Assembly (NCBI GenBank): GCA_900313405.1
Contig: OMQY01000234.1
Coordinates: 1-18,897 of the forward strand
Direction of reading: 5' to 3'
DNA from: an uncultured Eubacteriales bacterium
Lineage (GTDB): Bacteria > Bacillota_A > Clostridia > Saccharofermentanales > Saccharofermentanaceae
DNA length: 18,897 bases
Each line of letters begins with the position of its first letter. The stretch's first letter is position 1. The position numbers and the translations under genes were made by a program. Below the pieces are notes generated by a model. That model did not search any database. It was not told the DNA's origin and saw only the letters and a program-made list of their open reading frames with translations. Below are positions 14,206 through 18,897 of the stretch, piece by piece.

Positions 14206-15036
14206 TTACTGGATAACAGTGAAGCTGTAGGTGGAGATTATATCAGGGTTCTCATAGATGGTCTTCTGCATCTGGATAGCCGTGCTGAGAACCAGTGTGT
14301 AAGGGCTGAGCTTGCCGTCGAGAAGTGCGGGCTCTGCTGCGTAGCTGATAGCCTGAGCTTCGTCATCGGACAGGAGCATATACTGGGATACCAGGAAAAG
14401 GCTCCTTACGCCTACGTTCATGTGAACGAGCTTATTGTTGATAGAGAATGATGTGCTTGCTGCGGAAGAGGAAGCGCCGGAGATCCTGCTGCTGAAGGAA
14501 AGACCCAGAGCGGATGTGGAGGAAGCGAGACGCTCTTCTACGAGGAAGAGAGGCTTGCCCTCGATACCGACCTTGCCTACATCGTGGAACAGACCGATGA
14601 TGATAGCGGACTCTTCGTCGAGCTGAGGCATAAGTGTATCCTTGATCCTCAGGAGCTGCTTTGTAACGGAAACGCTTCTGATAAGGAGACCCTTCTCACA
14701 AGCGAGAGAGCCTTCTGTAGCTGCGGGAGCCGTGAGCCATGCCGTTCTGTTCTCGAGGAAGTCGATGAAGTGATCGAACTCAGTCTTTCTCTTAACGACT
14801 GCGGCCTTGAGCTGACCATAGAGCTCGTCAACGTTATCCTTTGTAACCTCGACCATAGGCATGATACCTGCGCTGCCCTTAGGTGTAGCGCCTGTAGCTG
14901 CTGCCGATACTGCAGCTGCTGCCTGGGGAACTGCTGCTCCGCCTGCGTCAGGGCTCTCTGCAAAATTAAACTTACACTTGGGGCATCTGATAGCCTGATT
15001 GGCGATTACCATACCACAATCCGGACACTTCTTCAT
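14206..15036 (-). CDS. Zinc-ribbon protein with degenerate HD (phosphohydrolase-like) domain
   Basis: A 276-residue protein. Residues 4-24 are a zinc ribbon (CPDC...CPKC), residues 30-60 an Ala/Gly/Pro-rich linker, and residues about 75-265 resemble the HD-domain hydrolases found in clostridial and phage genomes, including FLENRTAWLTAPAATEG, GLFHDVGKVGIEG and LFLVSQYMLLSDDEAQAI. Only the central H151-D152 pair is kept: the first metal-binding histidine position is Arg120, and the later histidines (as in GHGEKS and WHMG of relatives) are replaced around residues 208-213 and 231-236. A Ser/Ala-rich insertion occupies 172-198. Loss of ligands suggests a binding or regulatory role rather than catalysis. 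The start is well supported by AGGAGGT 7 nt upstream. It is transcribed alone, with its own promoter and terminator. Confidence 0.72.
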   Translation of the reverse strand: MKKCPDCGMVIANQAIRCPKCKFNFAESPDAGGAAVPQAAAAVSAAATGATPKGSAGIMPMVEVTKDNVDELYGQLKAAVVKRKTEFDHFIDFLENRTAWLTAPAATEGSLACEKGLLIRSVSVTKQLLRIKDTLMPQLDEESAIIIGLFHDVGKVGIEGKPLFLVEERLASSTSALGLSFSSRISGASSSAASTSFSINNKLVHMNVGVRSLFLVSQYMLLSDDEAQAISYAAEPALLDGKLSPYTLVLSTAIQMQKTIYENPDIISTYSFTVIQ

Positions 15037-15097
15037 AGATATGACCTCCTGCTTATGTTGTAGACTCTAATCTGTAGTCATCACAATTGATAGAGAT

Positions 15098-15127
15098 ATT
15101 TTACAACTTCAAACGGGTCATTTTCAA
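15098..15127 (-). promoter_or_regulatory. Likely promoter of the zinc-ribbon/HD protein gene
   Basis: On the minus strand, -35 TTGAAA (15122-15127) and -10 TAAAAT (15098-15103) are separated by 18 nt, about 60 nt before the start codon at 15036. The rest of the 15037-15179 gap is AT-rich with no gene. Confidence 0.55.
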
Positions 15128-15179
15128 CATATTTATAACAATTGCACAAGTATTTACATAAACTTTAAAAGGAAATCCG

Positions 15180-15944
15180 TCAGGTTCGTGCATCGCGGTC
15201 CTTGGCACCGGCCTTCTTGGGACCCCTCCTCGGGAAATACTGCATGCGTCCCGTCATGTGTGCCGTAAGTGCCATCTCAAGTTCAACGGGCTGAACACGG
15301 TGATTGTTATTCATCATGTATTCTTCGGTTCCGGGGACCTCATAGCCGAAGCGGTAGAACGCACCATAGGCATCCCCGAGCCCCAATGCGTGCCCGAATT
15401 CGTGTGCTGCCACCTGACCGTAGCGGTTGACCGACCTCGTGAGATTGAGATTGATGGTTCCGGGAGAATAGACTGACCAGTTAAGTCCGAAGCTCTCGAG
15501 CATCAGGCCGCTTCGGGGCATTCCCCACAGCCAGCGCCAGGGAGGGCTCATGACAAAAGATGTCTTGGTAAGCTTTGTCCTTCGTATCTTAAGGAACCTC
15601 TGGCCCTTGGGATATACGGCATTCGGATCGTCTTTCCTTATGATATCGATCGACAGGCGGACCGGCCCGCCCTTGTGGCACTTGAGATCAAAGTCTCCGG
15701 ACCAGTTACGCATGATGCCCCTGAAGGCTTCATCAGCGAAAGTAAAATCCTCGGGCTTCCTTCCTTTGCCGCGCCCTATATATGGCTTAAGGAGCGACTT
15801 GGCAGGGGCGATGTAGGCTGTGATCAGGACAGAGTCTTCCGACACGCTGAACTGTATCGGCGCCTTTGTCCTGTTCTTATACTCGATCTTGTACACGTCG
15901 CGAAGATCGGATGTCTGAGGAACTTCTCTGTGCTTGAATATCAT
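15180..15944 (-). CDS. Metzincin-type zinc metalloprotease (matrixin-like), no signal peptide
   Basis: A protein of 254 residues with the extended zinc-binding motif HEFGHALGLGD (181-191: H181, H185, D191, catalytic E182) and a likely Met-turn EYMMNNN (209-214), the combination that defines metzincins such as matrixins. The N-terminal 170 residues match nothing I recognise. There is no signal peptide, propeptide cysteine switch or membrane segment, so it appears cytoplasmic; the C-terminus is basic (RRGPKK). The ATG at 15944 is preferred. A GTG at 15995 would add 17 residues but lies inside a terminator hairpin. Neither has a Shine-Dalgarno sequence; an extended -10 (TGCTATAGT, 15952-15960) ends 7 nt before the ATG, suggesting a leaderless mRNA. 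A toxin or effector role is possible but unproven. Confidence 0.78.
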   Translation of the reverse strand: MIFKHREVPQTSDLRDVYKIEYKNRTKAPIQFSVSEDSVLITAYIAPAKSLLKPYIGRGKGRKPEDFTFADEAFRGIMRNWSGDFDLKCHKGGPVRLSIDIIRKDDPNAVYPKGQRFLKIRRTKLTKTSFVMSPPWRWLWGMPRSGLMLESFGLNWSVYSPGTINLNLTRSVNRYGQVAAHEFGHALGLGDAYGAFYRFGYEVPGTEEYMMNNNHRVQPVELEMALTAHMTGRMQYFPRRGPKKAGAKDRDART

Positions 15945-15951
15945 ATGGAAT

Positions 15952-15960
15952 ACTATAGCA
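15952..15960 (-). promoter_or_regulatory. Extended -10 element giving a possibly leaderless transcript of the metzincin gene
   Basis: TGC followed by TATAGT on the minus strand fits an extended -10 (TGnTATAnT). Transcription would begin at about 15945-15944, that is at or one base before the ATG. The -35 region is poor, which is common for extended -10 promoters. Confidence 0.4.
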
Positions 15961-15984
15961 CGAATGGGCCGTTTTCCATAATCG

Positions 15985-16016
15985 AAAAAAGACACTGACA
16001 GGGGGGTGTCAGTGTC
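15985..16016 (-). terminator. Perfect 10-bp hairpin with T6 tail (minus-strand intrinsic terminator)
   Basis: GACACTGACA (15991-16000) and TGTCAGTGTC (16007-16016) are perfect inverted copies around a six-base G (plus strand) or C (minus strand) loop. On the minus strand the hairpin is followed by TTTTTT, making a textbook terminator. It could end minus-strand transcripts that run on from divIC and insulate the metzincin promoter. On the plus strand the hairpin lies just before the ribosome binding site at 16020-16027. Confidence 0.8.
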
Positions 16017-16051
16017 TGAAAGGAGGGTGTTATGAAGTAAGGAACAATTAC

Positions 16052-16432
16052 TTGAAACAACCTTATGATACCACCTTTGATATTTACTTCACGTCTCAAA
16101 AAGGGCAAAATAGTGGCAAACCCCGGACGGGTCTTAAAGGCCCTTCAGGAAGCGGAACGGAGATACAAGATATGGTGCTTGAAGGGAAACTCTTTGTAGC
16201 TAACAGGATGACTGATATCAAGGAGATAGAGTATTCGAATCCTGAGCTCAGGTTCTCGGCCGAACTCAGCGAGGCGTTGATCCTGCTGTGCAAGGAACTC
16301 GATATCCCCGTACCGATGTGGATGAAGAAGAATACTCATGAATTCGCCGCGTTCAGGCAGACGATATTTTTCGCTGAGCAATATACTGAGAAGGTCCGGT
16401 TCGACAGATTTCAGATCAGATTGATAGAGTAA
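16052..16432 (+). CDS. Conserved clostridial protein of unknown function; irregular start (TTG, or frameshifted ATG at 16032)
   Basis: A 126-residue protein without a recognised domain. The C-terminal half, with CKELDIPVPMWMKKNTHEFA followed by an aromatic- and charge-rich tail, resembles an uncharacterised family common in Clostridia, so I consider it a true gene. The start is uncertain. The frame used here opens with TTG behind only a weak GGA. Upstream, a perfect site AAGGAGGG (16020-16027) serves ATG at 16032, but that frame ends after two codons (ATG AAG TAA). The main frame is open through this point, so one lost base after codon 2 would explain it; reinitiation after a minimal ORF is the alternative. 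It is convergent with divIC, 9 nt apart, with no terminator between them. Confidence 0.65.
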   Translation: MKQPYDTTFDIYFTSQKGQNSGKPRTGLKGPSGSGTEIQDMVLEGKLFVANRMTDIKEIEYSNPELRFSAELSEALILLCKELDIPVPMWMKKNTHEFAAFRQTIFFAEQYTEKVRFDRFQIRLIE

Positions 16433-16441
16433 AGCAGCGTC

Positions 16442-16744
16442 TCACTCGCCGGTAGTCCTGAAGATTATCTCTCCGGGATAGACCATATCGAGCTGGGACC
16501 TTGCCATTGCTTCGATGTAGGAAGAATCGCGTCCGCGCATATTCTGTGCCTGCAGCTCGTTGTTGCGCTCGATAAGTGCCTGACGCTGAGCCAGCAGCTG
16601 TTCGTTCTCAGCTTCGAGTCTCTGACGACGCTCGTGGATATCATACATACGCGTGGCGCAGAGCACGGCAACCACTACGAATGCTATGCATACGAAGGCG
16701 GTCATGGCGGATATGCCGCGGGACTTGTGTCTGACTCTGCGCAT
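16442..16744 (-). CDS. divIC: Septum formation initiator family protein (DivIC/FtsL-like)
   Basis: A 100-residue bitopic membrane protein: a basic cytoplasmic N-terminus (MRRVRHKSRG), one membrane helix at about residues 15-33, and a charged coiled coil (about 36-75, rich in E, Q, R and L heptads), ending with the family-typical SYIEAMARSQLDMVYPGEIIF. DivIC forms a complex with FtsL and DivIB at the division septum. The start at 16744 is chosen for GAGGT 7 nt upstream; an upstream ATG at 16774 lacks a site. Position downstream of rqcP is as in Bacillus, but yabP and yabQ, which lie between them there, are missing. Confidence 0.9.
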   Translation of the reverse strand: MRRVRHKSRGISAMTAFVCIAFVVVAVLCATRMYDIHERRQRLEAENEQLLAQRQALIERNNELQAQNMRGRDSSYIEAMARSQLDMVYPGEIIFRTTGE

Positions 16745-16854
16745 AATAAAACCTCGCTGTATTCTTAAGAGCATTTTATCGGTTGATAGTGCTCTGTTGA
16801 ATACCTCGAGGGCTTATTTAAGCAAACTGTAACAAACCTCGGGATCGCTGTCTT

Positions 16855-17100
16855 CTATTCGTCAAGAAGCTCGTACATCTCGGACGCATCCTCTTTACGG
16901 ACTGTCTCGGAGAGCTTAAGGACGCGGAAGCTGACGTTGCCGTTACCGAATTCGATATTGACCACGTCTCCGACCTTGAGCTTGACGCCCGGCTTGGCGG
17001 GACGGTCGTTAACTGTCACTCTCCCGAGCGAACAGACATCGTTGGCAACGGTGCGTCTCTTGATTATCCTCGATACCTTTAAGAACTTATCCAGTCTCAT
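16855..17100 (-). CDS. rqcP: RqcP (YabO), S4-domain ribosome-associated quality-control factor
   Basis: An 81-residue S4-domain RNA-binding protein. The S4 fold occupies residues 1-50: MRLDKFLKVSRIIKRRTVAN, then GRVTVNDRPAKPGVKLKVGD, then a beta strand VVNIEFGNG. In Bacillus RqcP works with RqcH on stalled 50S subunits during addition of C-terminal alanine tails. Its ATG overlaps the stop of recR in an ATGA, so the two are translationally coupled. Length and context (recR upstream, divIC downstream) agree with yabO. An Hsp15-type heat-shock label is the usual alternative annotation. Confidence 0.92.
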   Translation of the reverse strand: MRLDKFLKVSRIIKRRTVANDVCSLGRVTVNDRPAKPGVKLKVGDVVNIEFGNGNVSFRVLKLSETVRKEDASEMYELLDE

Positions 17101-17705
17101 GAAGAGATATTCACCCTTCCCTTAAGTGCGCTCGCGAGCGTCAGGTCATCGGCATATTCGATATCTGCACCCATCGGAAGCCCCGATGCGATACGTGTTA
17201 CCCTGATCCCTGAAGGAGCAAGGAGCCTTGATACATACAGGGCCGTGGCATTGCCTTCGACCGACTGGTTGGTCGCCATAATGACTTCCTTGATATCGGG
17301 ATCCTTTGTCAATCTGTCAAACAACTGTGGGAGGGCGATGTCGTCCATGCCCTTGCCCGATATCGGATTATAGACGCCGTGCAGAACATGATAGAGTCCC
17401 TTGTATTCGTGCATGCGCTCGAGAGCCGCCACATCTCTGGGGGATTCGACCACGCATACGGTGCTTCTGTCCCTCATCGGATCCGAACAGATAGGGCAGG
17501 GATCCGAATCGGTGAAATTCTGGCAGGATGAACACCTTACGGTGAGCTTCCTTGCTTCCGTTATGGCATCCGTGAGCGCGTTGGCATCCGCTTCCGGCAT
17601 GGACAGGATGTGGAAAGCCAGACGTTGAGCCGACTTGCCGCCGATCCCCGGAAGCGCCCCCAGACGCGATATCAGATTCTGTACGGAAGGTGAATAACGT
17701 GCCAT
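17097..17705 (-). CDS. recR: Recombination mediator protein RecR
   Basis: A 202-residue RecR, close to the usual 198-200. In order: an N-terminal helix-hairpin-helix (LGALPGIGGKSAQRLAFHIL, residues 15-34), a four-cysteine zinc finger (C58, C61, C70, C73), and a Toprim domain beginning VCVVESPRDVAALE (83-96) with a later acidic/Gly loop (NQSVEGNATALY). RecR acts with RecO, and in some settings RecF, to load RecA at single-strand gaps. It lies 1 nt after ybaB and overlaps rqcP by 4 nt, in the common dnaX-ybaB-recR order. Confidence 0.97.
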   Translation of the reverse strand: MARYSPSVQNLISRLGALPGIGGKSAQRLAFHILSMPEADANALTDAITEARKLTVRCSSCQNFTDSDPCPICSDPMRDRSTVCVVESPRDVAALERMHEYKGLYHVLHGVYNPISGKGMDDIALPQLFDRLTKDPDIKEVIMATNQSVEGNATALYVSRLLAPSGIRVTRIASGLPMGADIEYADDLTLASALKGRVNISS

Positions 17706-17706
17706 A

Positions 17707-18045
17707 TCAGAACGGCATCTTTACTCCGCCGGTTACCTGATTGAGTCTCTCGGAAGACTTAGCCTCGAGCTCCTCGGAAGCGCTGTTATATGCTGCAATG
17801 ATAAGGTCAGCGAGCATCTCGGGATCTTCGGGATCGATAACATCCTTACCGATCTCCAGGTTATAGATCTTGTGATCACCGCCCAGAACGAGCTTTACCT
17901 GTTCGCCGCCGGCTGTACCCGTGATGCGATACTCCTTGACTTCTGCCTGAGCAGCCTCGAGATCTCTCTGCATCTTCTGTGCCTGTGCCATCAGGTTACC
18001 CATGCCCATTCCGCCGGGCATTCCGCGAAAACCGCCTTTTGCCAT
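17707..18045 (-). CDS. ybaB: YbaB/EbfC family nucleoid-associated DNA-binding protein
   Basis: A 112-residue member of the YbaB/EbfC family, small dimeric proteins that bind DNA and associate with the nucleoid. It has a Gly/Met-rich start (GGFRGMPGGMGMGNLMAQAQ), a long helix (residues 16-40), a beta sheet with the motif TGTAGGEQVKLVLGGD, and a C-terminal helix ending in the conserved VTGGVKMPF. The ribosome binding site AGGAG lies 7 nt upstream of the ATG. It stands between dnaX and recR, as in most Firmicutes. Confidence 0.96.
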   Translation of the reverse strand: MAKGGFRGMPGGMGMGNLMAQAQKMQRDLEAAQAEVKEYRITGTAGGEQVKLVLGGDHKIYNLEIGKDVIDPEDPEMLADLIIAAYNSASEELEAKSSERLNQVTGGVKMPF

Positions 18046-18114
18046 TGTAATTCTCCTCTCTTTGTCCTCCGTTAACAGGAGCGACTGTTGCCTATTATAT
18101 CAGTTATGTCTGTC

Positions 18115-18897
18115 TCAATCATCACCGAAATGGATCTCGGTCTCGATCCCCATCTGCTTCGTCCTGTTGATAAGCTCATCTGTCTTCGACACGGATTTGG
18201 CCTTGGCAAGTCCGCCGCCCGTTCTCAGCGCGTTGCTGTACTGAGTCTCGGTGCAAAGGTACACATGCTCGACCTCGCGAAGCGCCGACTTGATATCATA
18301 GGACACCTTGCGATAATTCGTATCGTCGGTTATCTGCTTGATGAGGCCCTTGTTCTTATCCTCGAAAACAATATATCCGCCGTCACCGACTACACGGAAC
18401 TGCGCTTCGCTCAGCATCGACCACAGCACGAAGTCGTCCTCGCGAATCCTTGCATTAACGGCACTCCAGACCGTATCCGTATCGGCGCCGTAGTATTCCT
18501 CCGGCTCGGGAACGGGCTCCGGTGCGGGGCGGATATGAACGATCTCGGTGTTGGCCAGTGCCGATGCGAGAGAGGTCTGCTTATTCTCCCACGATCTGAG
18601 CGGCTCACCGGGCTCTTCTTCCTGTTCCGGTTCGGGCTCGGGTGCAGGAGCCGGGTCAGGGACTTTGACTTCGGGAGCGTCCTGCCTGTCATAAGGCATC
18701 ATAAGATCCTCGGCAAAAAGGCCTGTCGCAGAAGACGGCGACTTGGGCTCGGGCTTATTCTTCTTGTCATCGGACGAAGCGTCGCTGCCTGATGCAAGCG
18801 AGAACAGGTCAAGCTGGTTCTCGAGCGGCTTATCGTCAGGGTCCTCTTCGTCCTCCGGCTTTGCTGCAGGTGCAGGTGCAGCCTGCGCTTCAGGGGC
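18115..18897 (-). CDS. dnaX: DNA polymerase III subunit gamma/tau, C-terminal part (5' end outside window)
   Basis: The frame is open to the right edge, giving the last 260 residues; the AAA+ ATPase part of the clamp loader lies outside. The visible part is a disordered linker rich in Pro, Glu and Ala (for example PAPEPEPEQEEEPGEP), then a folded domain of about 115 residues (TDTVWSAVNARIRED, WSMLSEAQFRVVGDGGYIVF), like the C-terminal tau domain that contacts the replicative polymerase. Assignment rests on this domain and on the position directly upstream of ybaB-recR. The linker contains QLDLF (18802-18816), an exact beta-clamp-binding type motif. No AAAAAAG-type frameshift site for making gamma is visible in this part. 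The ATG at 18702 is internal, not the start. Confidence 0.85.
   Translation of the reverse strand, partial: APEAQAAPAPAAKPEDEEDPDDKPLENQLDLFSLASGSDASSDDKKNKPEPKSPSSATGLFAEDLMMPYDRQDAPEVKVPDPAPAPEPEPEQEEEPGEPLRSWENKQTSLASALANTEIVHIRPAPEPVPEPEEYYGADTDTVWSAVNARIREDDFVLWSMLSEAQFRVVGDGGYIVFEDKNKGLIKQITDDTNYRKVSYDIKSALREVEHVYLCTETQYSNALRTGGGLAKAKSVSKTDELINRTKQMGIETEIHFGDD

Noticed and set aside
15945..15995. GTG at 15995 as the start of the metzincin gene
   Set aside because: It lies inside the stem of a strong minus-strand terminator and has no ribosome binding site; the ATG at 15944 follows an extended -10 element.
1..18897. tRNA, rRNA or insertion sequence
   Set aside because: No cloverleaf, rRNA signature, transposase or terminal repeat pair was seen in any of the intergenic regions.

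Overview
The window looks like a chromosomal segment of an anaerobic member of the Clostridia (Firmicutes). The main reasons are a SCIFF ribosomal peptide with its radical SAM maturase (a near-marker of Clostridia), a dnaX-ybaB-recR-rqcP-divIC string in Gram-positive order, strong AGGAGG-type ribosome binding sites, and an oxygen-sensitive multi-cluster Hdr/Flx redox operon. The sporulation genes yabP and yabQ, which sit between rqcP (yabO) and divIC in Bacillus, are absent here; this hints at, but does not prove, a non-sporulating lineage. Genus cannot be told from the sequence.

Region 1 (1-6833, + strand) is one tight operon: the 3' part of hdrA, then mvhD/flxD, flxC, flxB, flxA (all overlapping by 1-13 nt), then a fumarate-reductase-type iron-sulfur subunit and its flavoprotein, closed by a clear intrinsic terminator. 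HdrA is the flavin-based electron-bifurcating core and FlxABCD is the NADH-oxidising module that feeds it. The unusual part is the last two genes: a soluble TfrB/FrdB-like protein and an FrdA-like flavoprotein with all dicarboxylate active-site residues stand where HdrBC might be expected, with no membrane anchor gene. The inferred reaction is NADH oxidation split between ferredoxin and fumarate. Genes upstream of hdrA are outside the window.

Region 2 (6834-10763, + strand) holds a roughly 230-bp non-coding leader with a GC-rich hairpin patch and an AT-rich promoter region. It is followed by two overlapping genes for a heterodimeric ABC exporter with one degenerate and one canonical ATP site.

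Region 3 (10764-14205) starts with a non-coding block containing a large imperfect palindrome, more GC-rich hairpins and an alternating short repeat. On the minus strand follow the SCIFF maturase, the 48-residue SCIFF precursor, and a PLP-dependent Orn/Lys/Arg decarboxylase-family enzyme. The precursor has a consensus-grade promoter and an intrinsic terminator separates it from the maturase, an arrangement expected to make much more peptide than enzyme.

Region 4 (14206-16432) contains accessory genes: a zinc-ribbon protein with an apparently inactivated HD domain, a metzincin-type zinc protease without a signal peptide, and a small plus-strand gene whose start is odd (TTG, or a one-base frameshift after a perfect ribosome binding site and a two-codon ORF).

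Region 5 (16442-18897, minus strand) is the housekeeping cluster, read from the right edge: dnaX (C-terminal part only), ybaB/ebfC, recR, rqcP and divIC.
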